Shown: one piece after another, positions 1-5,480 of the stretch
How the letters are laid out: every line of letters begins with the position of its first letter
Numbering within the stretch: position 1 is the first letter of the stretch
From: an uncultured Clostridia bacterium
GTDB taxonomy: Bacteria > Bacillota > Clostridia > Oscillospirales > Oscillospiraceae
Direction: 5' to 3'
NCBI GenBank assembly: GCA_947177005.1
Contig: CAMWSZ010000127.1
Coordinates: 1-7,821, forward strand
Length of the DNA stretch: 7,821 bases
Position numbers and translations under genes: made by a program
The notes under the pieces: generated by a model
The model's database searches: none
Told to the model about the DNA's origin: nothing
Seen by the model: the letters and a program-made list of their open reading frames with translations, nothing else

Positions 1-232
1 CGCCCAATCCCCGCCCCCGGACCAGAGGATCAAGAAACAGACTGGTCAGTTCCGCCTCCGTCCCCGCCCACCGGACCGCCGCCGCACCGCAGGCCAGCGT
101 GCCGGACAGTGCGCCCAGCAACGTATAGGGTGTGCCGGGACGGCGGATTTCTTTTGCCGTCTGCGGCAGGAGATACTGCTCAAAATATCTCTGCTCCTCC
201 GGGAAAACCTGACGTACAGACAGAACAGACAT
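1..232 (-). CDS. GNAT family N-acetyltransferase, 5' part (runs off left edge)
   Basis: Reading the minus strand from an ATG at 232 gives 77 codons with no stop before the edge. The fragment ends in a typical GNAT acetyl-CoA pyrophosphate-binding turn: the strand TSLFLDPL (residues 63-70) followed by VRGRGLG, which matches R-x-x-G-x-G. The preceding strand LSGTLACGAAAVRWAG fits the beta strands before motif A. The start is set by GGAGGTT at 241-247 (complement), 8 nt upstream, and by an extended -10 promoter further out. GNAT enzymes move an acetyl group from acetyl-CoA to an amine; the substrate cannot be told from this part. The gene diverges from the CIS cluster and is probably a neighbour, not a component. 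The C-terminal half lies outside the window. Confidence 0.82.
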   Translation of the reverse strand, partial: MSVLSVRQVFPEEQRYFEQYLLPQTAKEIRRPGTPYTLLGALSGTLACGAAAVRWAGTEAELTSLFLDPLVRGRGLG

Positions 233-263
233 AGAAAAGGAACCTCCAACGTGAGATGACCTC

Positions 264-272
264 ATTATACCA
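264..272 (-). promoter_or_regulatory. Extended -10 promoter for the GNAT gene
   Basis: On the minus strand the sequence reads TGG followed by TATAAT, a perfect -10 with the TGn extension (hexamer 264-269). It lies about 32 nt upstream of the ATG at 232. The -35 region at 17 nt spacing (TGCCGC) is poor, as is common for extended -10 promoters. A sigma-A-type promoter is inferred. Confidence 0.65.
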
Positions 273-333
273 TAAGTTTTCTATGGGCGGCATGCAAGTT
301 GTGCAGATTGAGCGCGATTTATGTCGAAACTCT

Positions 334-361
334 TTGTGTAGCCGCCGAAGTCTGTTATGAT
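334..361 (+). promoter_or_regulatory. Putative promoter of the CIS cluster
   Basis: A TATGAT -10 at 356-361 is preceded by TGT (353-355), giving an extended -10. TTGTGT at 334-339 serves as -35 with a 16-nt spacer. It ends 30 nt before the first gene of the plus-strand cluster (ATG 392, RBS AGGAGGGGG at 376-384). GTTAT-G-ATAAC (354-364) is a small inverted repeat over the -10, so a repressor could bind there; that is speculation. Confidence 0.55.
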
Positions 362-391
362 AACATCAGTCCATCAGGAGGGGGTGCCGGT

Positions 392-760
392 ATGCACCTG
401 GCGGTATGCGGCAACTGCGCACAGGAAACCGAACAGATATGCAGCTGGATAACACAGTATTGCCAGGCCAGCGGCTGTGCTGTCGGGCTTTGGCCTGTCC
501 GGACGCCGGAGCAGCTCCGGCAGCTCCGGCAGGAGTGCATCTCCGCGGCTTTCATCGGCTTTGACGACACCACCGCCTTTCTTGCTGCCCGGGAACTGCG
601 GGACAGAGACCGGAACTGCCGGATTATTATAATCAATGATACCAGCCGTTACGCAATCCGATGCCACCGCATCCACGCGCTGTACTTTATCGTCCGTCCG
701 CTGGAAACCTGGCACATTGTACGCAGCATGGAACTGATTTTAGGACGGAGAGCCTATTAA
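392..760 (+). CDS. Degenerate stand-alone response-regulator receiver-like protein
   Basis: This is a 122-residue protein. The ATG at 392 is chosen over an upstream ATG at 299 because AGGAGGGGG lies 7 nt before it and the putative promoter lies between the two. The pattern follows a LytTR/AgrA-type receiver: MHLAVCGN (beta 1), a helix about 11-25, AAFIGFDD (beta 3, 52-59), AARELRDRD (helix), CRIIIIND (beta 4, 76-83), YAI..HRIHALYFIVRP (87-103). The phosphorylation residues are lost. The usual acidic pair after beta 1 reads G-N, the phosphoacceptor Asp position reads Gly56 (D58-D59 lie slightly downstream), the Thr/Ser after beta 4 is Asn82, and the conserved Lys before Pro is Arg102. There is no LytTR DNA-binding domain. 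It is likely a phosphorylation-independent regulator or protein-interaction module for the downstream cluster. The fold assignment is by pattern only. Confidence 0.72.
   Translation: MHLAVCGNCAQETEQICSWITQYCQASGCAVGLWPVRTPEQLRQLRQECISAAFIGFDDTTAFLAARELRDRDRNCRIIIINDTSRYAIRCHRIHALYFIVRPLETWHIVRSMELILGRRAY
512..529 (+). repeat. 9-bp tandem duplication inside the receiver-like gene
   Basis: CAGCTCCGG occurs twice head to tail (512-520 and 521-529), encoding Gln-Leu-Arg twice in a helix of the receiver-like protein. It is in frame and probably harmless. Confidence 0.6.
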
Positions 761-779
761 ACCACCGGAGGTGCGCCCA

Positions 780-1838
780 ATGGCACGGAGGACCTATCTC
801 AAGCGTCAGAAACAGATTCCCCCGCAGCCGGTCACAGACCGCGGTATCCGGCGCCAGCTGTCCTGGGCGGTGGGCGCAGAGTACTTCCAGAACCGCGACC
901 CGCTCCAGCACGTGACAGAGGCATTCCGGACCTCCTTCGACCGCTCAGGCCGTCAGAGGGCCGGGGAAGCCGGGAAAAAGGAACAGCAGGAAAATCTCCA
1001 GAATTCCGGCCAGTCCCGGGACAGGGCAGACCAAAACGCGGAGCCATCCCTCCAGCGGTTTTCCGAGACTGCTTTCCAGCGCGGCAGCCTGGCGGGCGCG
1101 GTTTTGCAGGGAACGGGACGCCTTATGCTGACCTCCTGTATCAGACGCACCGTGGGACAGTCCGAAAAAAATATCCAGCAGCGGACGTTATCCGGCCTGG
1201 GCGCCAAGAAAAAAAATGTCCCCGGCGCGCCCGCGACACAGGTCACGTTTCACCGCGGGTTTGTAAACAGTGCGGTGGGCGTGACGGTGGACGCCCTCCA
1301 GAATGCCCGCCGCACGGTGGAGCTGATGGAGCGAATGGTACAGGGGCAAGGCGGTATCGGGGAGCACGAGGGAAGAGATACCCTGCGGACCTTGTATCCG
1401 TTCCTGGACCAGAGCCGGGAAAAAGAACTGCTGGAACAATACCGGCGGCAGCTGGGCCGGACAGAGAACGTCCGGGAAAAGGCGCTGCTGCAAAGCGCCA
1501 TCGTTCGCACGGAGGCGCTGATGGACAAGAAAACGCAGATGAAGACGGCGTTCACACAAAAGCTCCGGGAGATTTCTGACCGGGCCAACGAGGCCCTGCG
1601 GGAATTTCAGGAGCCGGATTTTGTGGACAGTCTGATGCAGGACCTGACAGAAGGAGACAGGCAAGATGGTTCACACAACCAGCCGGAAAACGGCGGACCG
1701 GACAAATCAGAACCACCGGACGGCGGAGAGAACCCGCCGGAACGACACGCAGATTCCAACTCTGGCGCTGCGGGCGGTTCAGGCGGGGACGGGTCTGGAC
1801 CGGTTCCCGCCGGAGCTCCTCCGGCAGCTGGCAGGTGA
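780..1838 (+). CDS. Unrecognised basic, helix-rich CIS-cluster protein
   Basis: This 352-residue protein is not recognised. The ATG at 780 is preferred over GTG at 771 because GGAGG (767-771) sits 8 nt upstream of it and would overlap the GTG. The N-terminus is strongly basic (MARRTYLKRQKQ). A polar Gln/Arg-rich stretch runs roughly over residues 55-90. Residues ~95-185 contain a Ser/Gly/Ala-rich part, and long amphipathic helices, probably coiled coil, fill ~185-290 (for example ELLEQYRRQL and TQKLREISDRANEALREF). No signal peptide or membrane segment is seen. The last ~57 residues are Gly/Pro/Asp-rich low complexity and are encoded over the start of the next gene in another frame, so the functional protein may end near residue 295. 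It lies in the same direction between the receiver-like gene and the small proteins before the sheath. A structural accessory or cargo role is possible but unproven. Confidence 0.75.
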   Translation: MARRTYLKRQKQIPPQPVTDRGIRRQLSWAVGAEYFQNRDPLQHVTEAFRTSFDRSGRQRAGEAGKKEQQENLQNSGQSRDRADQNAEPSLQRFSETAFQRGSLAGAVLQGTGRLMLTSCIRRTVGQSEKNIQQRTLSGLGAKKKNVPGAPATQVTFHRGFVNSAVGVTVDALQNARRTVELMERMVQGQGGIGEHEGRDTLRTLYPFLDQSREKELLEQYRRQLGRTENVREKALLQSAIVRTEALMDKKTQMKTAFTQKLREISDRANEALREFQEPDFVDSLMQDLTEGDRQDGSHNQPENGGPDKSEPPDGGENPPERHADSNSGAAGGSGGDGSGPVPAGAPPAAGR

Positions 1839-2007
1839 GCTGGGCAACAGCGCGATGCTGGACCTTCTGTCCCGGCAGCGGACGGTCCGGCCGGAGGCCC
1901 CGGAATGGCCCCCGCAGGACAGCGCCGCGCTGACGCCGCCCGCGGAGGTGGAACCGGCAGCACCGCTGCTGGTACAGCCGCCCGCCGGATTCGGAGGCGG
2001 CGGATGA
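1666..2007 (+). CDS. Small protein with GNSA helix motif, possible eCIS cargo/accessory protein
   Basis: This 113-residue protein starts inside the preceding gene (173-nt overlap, +1 frame). The ATG at 1666 has AAGGAGA (1651-1657) 8 nt upstream. Residues 1-46 are basic and Thr/Arg-rich. Residues 47-72 form a clear amphipathic helix, FPPELLRQLAGELG followed by NSAMLDLLSRQ, and 73-113 are Pro/Ala-rich ending in Gly repeats. The helix resembles the short G-N-x-A-(V/M)-x-x-L-L segment seen near the N-termini of many eCIS-linked DUF4157-type proteins; this comparison is from memory. The DUF4157 HExxH core itself is absent. Its stop overlaps the next start as ATGA, so the two are translationally coupled. 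It may be a cargo, an adaptor, or the remnant of a larger eCIS core protein. Confidence 0.68.
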   Translation: MVHTTSRKTADRTNQNHRTAERTRRNDTQIPTLALRAVQAGTGLDRFPPELLRQLAGELGNSAMLDLLSRQRTVRPEAPEWPPQDSAALTPPAEVEPAAPLLVQPPAGFGGGG

Positions 2008-2387
2008 ACACCGAACGCCAGCTGACCGCCCTGCTGGATGACAGCGGCGTGGTCTGGCGGCGGGAGATGGGAGAGATTCGCTTCCGCTTCACCAGCGGCG
2101 CAATGACATGGGAAACCGCCTGCAGGTGCCTGGACAATCAGGTGCTGGTGTACGGCCGGTATCCCTTTGAGATCCCGGCGGACCGGCGCACACAGGCCCT
2201 GGAGGCCTGCGGCGGGATCAACAGCCGGGTCGTGCGGGGCGGCATATATCTGACCCCGGAGGGACGGGTGGTGTTCCGCACATGGGCGGATATGGGCGAC
2301 GCCTATACCGCACGGGACGCTCTGGCCCGGGCTTTGGAGTACAATATCGCCGTCGTGACCCACTTCTGGGGCCGGTTCAGCCCCTGA
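2004..2387 (+). CDS. YbjN-like (type III secretion chaperone-like fold) protein
   Basis: This 127-residue protein starts with an ATG at 2004 that shares ATGA with the previous stop. GGAGG (1993-1997) lies 6 nt upstream. An in-frame ATG at 1905 is rejected: its extra residues are only a shadow of the upstream gene's Pro/Ala-rich tail. The pattern fits a YbjN / Tir-chaperone-like fold: N-terminal helix (TERQLTALLDDSG), a strand pair (EIRFRFTSGAM), VLVYGRYPFEIPADRRTQALEACGGIN as strand plus helix (residues 46-73), then GGIYLTPEGRVVFRTWAD (79-96) and a final helix (ARDALARALEYNIAVVTHFW). The 'fP..vP...r..vle.....N....G.f.l...g.v.yR' spacing is the main evidence. This fold often binds secreted effectors, so a chaperone role for a nearby cargo is a reasonable inference. 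No membrane segment or signal peptide is seen. Confidence 0.7.
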   Translation: MNTERQLTALLDDSGVVWRREMGEIRFRFTSGAMTWETACRCLDNQVLVYGRYPFEIPADRRTQALEACGGINSRVVRGGIYLTPEGRVVFRTWADMGDAYTARDALARALEYNIAVVTHFWGRFSP

Positions 2388-2450
2388 CAGTACTATGAGC
2401 ATCCATCCCAGGAAACTCAAAAATAGATCATCAAATCAAAAGGACAACAG

Positions 2451-2509
2451 AAAGGAGGGGAGCTTCACGACCGGCTCCCAGCCAAAGTACCAGGGCGTGA
2501 AGCAAAGGT
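2451..2509 (+). promoter_or_regulatory. Hairpin-bridged ribosome binding site of the sheath gene
   Basis: A strong Shine-Dalgarno AAAGGAGGGG (2451-2460) lies about 50 nt before the sheath ATG at 2510, too far to work linearly. Between them GCTTCACG (2462-2469) and CGTGAAGC (2496-2503) form a perfect 8-bp stem enclosing a smaller GGCT-CCC-AGCC hairpin (2473-2483). When folded, AGGAGG (2453-2458) is left about 9 unpaired nt from the ATG. AAAGG at 2504-2508 is only 1 nt from the ATG and too close to be the main site. The layout is directly visible; its function is inferred, with phage T4 gene 38 as the known precedent. Confidence 0.6.
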
Positions 2510-4297
2510 ATGGCAGAATATTTGTCCCCAGGCGTATATGTAGAGGAGTATGACTCCGGGGCGGTCCCCATGCAGGGCGTCAGCACCAGTACCGCAGGAT
2601 TTGTGGGACTGGCTGAGCGTGGTCCTGTGATTGGCCAGCCCCAGCTGGTCACCAGCTTCGCGGACTACCGGCGGATGTACGGCGGCTACCTCAGCCAGGC
2701 CGGTTACGGAGACGCCCGGTATCTGCCCTATGCGGTAGAACAGTTCTTCGCCAATGGAGGCTCCCGGGCTTATATCATGCGCGCCGTCCCCGGCGACGCC
2801 AAAGCCGCGGTAAAAACGGCAGGCGTGCTGCGGATCACCGCCGCCAGCCCCGGCGCTTGGGCGGAGAATATGCGGGTCACGGTGACACCCTCTTACAAGG
2901 CAAAGACCCAGGTCTACGAGGTGAAGGGCAGTGACCTGACCCTCAAAAACGCTGACGGCTTCAATGCCGGAGACGTGGTGGAGCTGTTCGACGGGAACCG
3001 CAGCGCCTATGCCACGGTAAAGAGCGTGCTGGACCGGGTGGTTACGCTGGACGCTCCCTGCTCCTTGGACGTGGCAGACCGGCGGGTGGGAACCGCCAAG
3101 TATATCCGGACCTGCGAGATCACCATTACCGCCCGTCTGGACGACAACGTGGAGGTCTTTGAGAACCTGTCCCTGAAACCGGAGGCCCTGAACTATGCCC
3201 CTGTACGCACCTCCAAAAGCGACCTCATCAAGGTGGAGGTCCTGGAGCGCAAAGCGGCGGCCCCCGCGCCCGCGCCGGTCAAGGACGATAAGAAGGATGA
3301 GAAAAAGGACGGCAAGGATACACCCGTGACTCCCGCCGTGTCCATGACTTCTATCGTGCCCTATGACCTTTGCGGCGGAACCGGCAGCGAGATGATCCTC
3401 ACACTGGAGGGCGGCAGCGACGGTACTGTTCTGAATGTCAATCCCTCCGCCTATCTGGGCGAGGACAACGGCCCCGGCAAACGTACCGGCCTCCAGGCGT
3501 TTTTGGAGAACGGCACCGTATCCATCCTGCTGATTCCCGGCGTCACCGCGCCCGAGGTGCAGGCCGCGCTCATCGGCTTCTGCGAAAACCGCAAGAGCTG
3601 CTTCGCCATCCTGGATATCCCCCAGGAGCTGAAGAAAACCAACGATGTGGCCAACTTCCGGGATATGTACGACAGCACCTACGCCGCCATGTACCACCCC
3701 TGGCTGGAGATGTTCGACGGCGGGGCTAAGCGTACCGCCTATTTCCCGCCCTCCGGCGCAATGGCGGGCATCTACGCCCGCAGCGACAATGAGCGCGGCG
3801 TCCATAAAGCCCCCGCCAACGAGATCGTGCGGGGCTGCACCGGCCTGTCTACCCTGTACAACACCGGTGAACAGGATATTCTGAATCCCATAGGCGTCAA
3901 CCTGATCCGTTCCTTCCCGGGACGCGGCATCCGCGTCTGGGGCGCACGCACCATCAGCTCCAACGGCCTATGGAAGTACCTCAACGTGCGCCGTCTGTTC
4001 ATCTATGTCGAGGAGTCCATCAAGGCGAACACCAACTGGGTGGTCTTTGAACCCAACAGCGAGACGCTGTGGGGCCGCGTGACCCGGACCATCGAGTCTT
4101 TCCTGGCCACCTGCTGGCGGGACGGCGCTCTGGCCGGCACCAGCCCGGATCAGGCATTCTTTGTGGAGTGCGGCCTGACCACCATGACGCAAGACGACAT
4201 CGACAACGGCCGTCTCATCTGCCAGATCGGTATCGCGCCTGTGAAACCCGCTGAATTTGTGATCTTCCGCATCACGCAGAAGACCGCATACGAATAA
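2510..4297 (+). CDS. Contractile sheath protein (phage tail sheath / eCIS sheath)
   Basis: This 595-residue protein forms the contractile outer sheath around the inner tube; its contraction drives the tube outward. The N-terminus MAEYLSPGVYVEE is the classic sheath start, followed by STSTAGFVGLAERGP and a YLPYAVEQFFANGGSRAYI segment (residues ~65-90) typical of the family. The conserved C-terminal core is plain: RGIRVWGARTISS, YLNVRRLFIYVEESI, FEPN..TLW and the final GRLICQIGIAPVKPAEFVIFRI, which makes the inter-subunit strand handshake. The middle holds a beta-rich variable part (~150-245), then a low-complexity Ala-Pro and Lys/Asp linker at ~248-275 that probably sits on the outer surface. 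It is larger than minimal phage sheaths, in keeping with eCIS sheaths that carry extra surface domains. It is the only sheath gene in view. Translation seems to depend on the hairpin-bridged RBS upstream. Confidence 0.97.
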   Translation: MAEYLSPGVYVEEYDSGAVPMQGVSTSTAGFVGLAERGPVIGQPQLVTSFADYRRMYGGYLSQAGYGDARYLPYAVEQFFANGGSRAYIMRAVPGDAKAAVKTAGVLRITAASPGAWAENMRVTVTPSYKAKTQVYEVKGSDLTLKNADGFNAGDVVELFDGNRSAYATVKSVLDRVVTLDAPCSLDVADRRVGTAKYIRTCEITITARLDDNVEVFENLSLKPEALNYAPVRTSKSDLIKVEVLERKAAAPAPAPVKDDKKDEKKDGKDTPVTPAVSMTSIVPYDLCGGTGSEMILTLEGGSDGTVLNVNPSAYLGEDNGPGKRTGLQAFLENGTVSILLIPGVTAPEVQAALIGFCENRKSCFAILDIPQELKKTNDVANFRDMYDSTYAAMYHPWLEMFDGGAKRTAYFPPSGAMAGIYARSDNERGVHKAPANEIVRGCTGLSTLYNTGEQDILNPIGVNLIRSFPGRGIRVWGARTISSNGLWKYLNVRRLFIYVEESIKANTNWVVFEPNSETLWGRVTRTIESFLATCWRDGALAGTSPDQAFFVECGLTTMTQDDIDNGRLICQIGIAPVKPAEFVIFRITQKTAYE

Positions 4298-4335
4298 TCT
4301 GGACTCCCATCATCGAACAGAAAGGACGAAGTTAA

Positions 4336-4815
4336 ATGGCTATCAATTATCCGTATAGAGTATTTCGGTACCAGGTTGAGATCGATGGGATCAGCCGTGC
4401 CGGATTTTCCGAGGTCTCCGGCATGAGCGCCAGCGTGGATGCCGTGGAGTACCGCGAGGGCGACGACCTGCGCAACACACCCCGCAAGCTGGCAGGCCTG
4501 ACCAAGTTCGGCAACGTGACTCTGCGCTGGGGCACCTCTGATGACAGCGACTTCTTGGATTGGGTCTATTCCGTGGCCCCCACCAATACCGCCCCCCCCA
4601 CCGGAATCGTCCGCCACAACGTGACCATCACCCTCATCGACGACGCGGGCAGTCCGGGACCGTCCTGGAACCTGATTAATGCGTGGCCTGTGGGCTACAC
4701 GGTACCCGACCTGAACGCAATGGGCGGCGAGGTTGCCATCCAGTCTCTGGAGCTGTGCCACGAGGGCCTGGAGCATACGCCCGGCAGTACGGCGGCAGAC
4801 CCATCCGCAATCTGA
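4336..4815 (+). CDS. Inner tube protein 1 (gp19-like phage tail tube)
   Basis: This 159-residue protein has AAAGGA (4321-4326) 9 nt before the ATG. It matches the gp19/Hcp-like tube family of eCIS: YRVFRYQVEIDG (7-18), GFSEVSGM (23-30), EYREGDD (38-44), KFGNVTLRWG (57-66), DFLDWVYSV (72-80) and the C-terminal WNLINAWPVGY (111-121) with a final strand IQSLELCHEGLE. These are the signatures of the tube protein that stacks in hexameric rings inside the sheath. Lying directly after the sheath gene, it is the likely main tube subunit. A strong hairpin in the gap after its stop may protect its mRNA end and raise its expression over the genes downstream. Confidence 0.95.
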   Translation: MAINYPYRVFRYQVEIDGISRAGFSEVSGMSASVDAVEYREGDDLRNTPRKLAGLTKFGNVTLRWGTSDDSDFLDWVYSVAPTNTAPPTGIVRHNVTITLIDDAGSPGPSWNLINAWPVGYTVPDLNAMGGEVAIQSLELCHEGLEHTPGSTAADPSAI

Positions 4816-4849
4816 TGAACCGGGCCTGAACCCGGGAGAGCTTTGATAC

Positions 4850-4885
4850 GCTGCCGGAGGGAGCGAAGGCGTTCCCTCCGGCGGC
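4850..4885 (+). other. Strong intergenic stem-loop after tube 1
   Basis: GCCGGAGGGA (4853-4862) pairs perfectly with TCCCTCCGGC (4873-4882). The stem continues inward through a G-U and two G-C pairs to an AAGG loop (4866-4869), and outward through a U-G, C-G and G-C pair, for about 16 bp in all. There is no T-run after it, so it is more likely a processing or 3'-stabilising hairpin, or a partial attenuator, than a full terminator. A second short stem, CCGGG (4820-4824) with CCCGG (4831-4835), lies just upstream. The gap 4816-4911 holds no gene; the next RBS is AGAGGT at 4901-4906. Confidence 0.7.
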
Positions 4886-4911
4886 GGGAATCCTAACTGT
4901 AGAGGTAAAGC

Positions 4912-5271
4912 ATGGAAACTGAATTTGAATTCGAACTGCCCCGGGGCTATGTGGACCAGAACGGCGAGGTGCATAAGCGGGGTGTGATGCGTTTGGCCAA
5001 CGCGGCGGACGAGATCCTTCCCCTGCGCGACCCGAAGGTCCAACAGAACCCCGGCTATCTGACGATTATCCTGCTGGCCCGAGTGATTACAAAGCTGGGG
5101 ACCCTGACTACCATCAATACCCGGGTGATTGAGGGGCTGTTTACGATGGATCTGGCCTATTTGCAGGACCTTTACCAGCGGATCAATATGTCGGAAATGC
5201 CGGTATACCGGGTCACCTGCCCCCACTGCAATCAGGAGCTGGAGGTGCCGCTGGATTTTTTGTTGAGCTAG
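4912..5271 (+). CDS. T4-type baseplate/tail assembly chaperone-like CIS protein with CxxC
   Basis: This 119-residue protein has AGAGGT (4901-4906) before the ATG. The pattern FELPRGYVDQNGEVHKRGVMRL.NAADEI.PLRDPKV (7-43), then YLTIILLARVITKLG (49-63) and IEGLFTMDLAYLQDLYQRIN (73-92), is the signature of a family lying between tube genes in many eCIS clusters and usually labelled T4-family baseplate hub assembly chaperone. The family name is from memory. The C-terminus carries one CPHC (103-106), a possible half zinc-ribbon. It probably chaperones baseplate or tube parts and need not be in the final particle. Its last codons, GAT TTT TTG, hold a slippery heptamer, so part of the translation may continue in the -1 frame to give a ~181-residue fusion with the next reading frame. 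Confidence 0.85.
   Translation: METEFEFELPRGYVDQNGEVHKRGVMRLANAADEILPLRDPKVQQNPGYLTIILLARVITKLGTLTTINTRVIEGLFTMDLAYLQDLYQRINMSEMPVYRVTCPHCNQELEVPLDFLLS
5241..5262 (+). promoter_or_regulatory. Candidate -1 programmed frameshift site (T_TTT_TTG with SD-like stimulator)
   Basis: In the zero frame the codons GAT TTT TTG present T_TTT_TTG at 5256-5262, an X_XXY_YYZ heptamer. A -1 slip continues at GTT (5262) straight into the open frame ending at 5456. GGAGGT (5241-5246) lies 9 nt upstream, comparable to the stimulatory SD-like element of E. coli dnaX. The zero-frame stop TAG is only two codons further (5269-5271). By eye no strong stem follows the site. Function is inferred from the layout. Confidence 0.5.
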
Positions 5272-5309
5272 GACTGGCGCTGTATCCCCAGGAACGGCTG
5301 TATCAGGAG

Positions 5310-5456
5310 ATGACGTTTCTCTCCTACTATCTGCACTGGTCCCGGGATACGGTCATGCGCCTGAGCCATCAGGAACGCCGGAGATGGTGCCAGGAGGTGT
5401 CCGAGGTGAACAAAAAGCTCAGCGGCAAACAGCAGCAGTCCTATGAATTCCGGTAA
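5310..5456 (+). CDS. Short HW/RRRW CIS protein (DUF6760-like), likely expressed by -1 frameshift
   Basis: From the only usual start in this frame (ATG 5310) the product is 48 residues, but the coding pattern clearly begins earlier. The frame is open through 5262-5309 and reads YPQERLYQEMTFLSYYLHWS, followed by RDTVMRLSHQERRRWCQEVSEVN. This matches a short eCIS-associated family recalled as DUF6760, with the pattern YP.E.LYeEvaF.aY.fHW....l.L.H.eRrrWv.Ei..iN. The ATG has a CAGGAG directly abutting it with no spacing, so it is a poor start, and no ATG, GTG or TTG occurs in this frame from about 5160 to 5310. CTG at 5280 behind a weak AGGA is another option. The best explanation is a -1 frameshift fusion with the chaperone upstream, giving 64 extra residues. 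Its role is probably in tail assembly. Confidence 0.68.
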   Translation: MTFLSYYLHWSRDTVMRLSHQERRRWCQEVSEVNKKLSGKQQQSYEFR

Positions 5457-5480
5457 TTATCGAAAGAGGGGTGAGGGCAG

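Noticed and set aside
299..391. Upstream ATG start for the receiver-like protein
   Set aside because: The extra 31 codons cross the putative promoter and lack an RBS. The receiver fold begins at the ATG at 392, which has a strong RBS.
1905..2003. Upstream ATG start for the YbjN-like protein
   Set aside because: The extension is an Arg/Ala/Gly-rich shadow of the neighbouring frame. The ATGA start at 2004 has GGAGG at normal spacing.
1779..2420. Minus-strand open frame opposite the small cargo-like and YbjN-like genes
   Set aside because: The plus-strand genes have good RBSs, coupled ATGA junction and protein-like sequence. The antisense product is Pro/Gly/Ser-rich shadow.
2465..3805. Long minus-strand open frame (446 codons) opposite the sheath gene
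   Set aside because: It is antisense to the unmistakable sheath protein, and its length is explained by high GC and codon bias of the true strand. The product is Gly/His/Val-rich with no family pattern.
4850..4885. Rho-independent terminator
   Set aside because: The stem is strong but no T-run follows it, and the same-direction cluster continues 27 nt later.
4150..5226. Long minus-strand open frame (358 codons) across tube 1 and the assembly chaperone
   Set aside because: It covers parts of three genes and an intergenic hairpin on the opposite strand, and has no recognisable domain.
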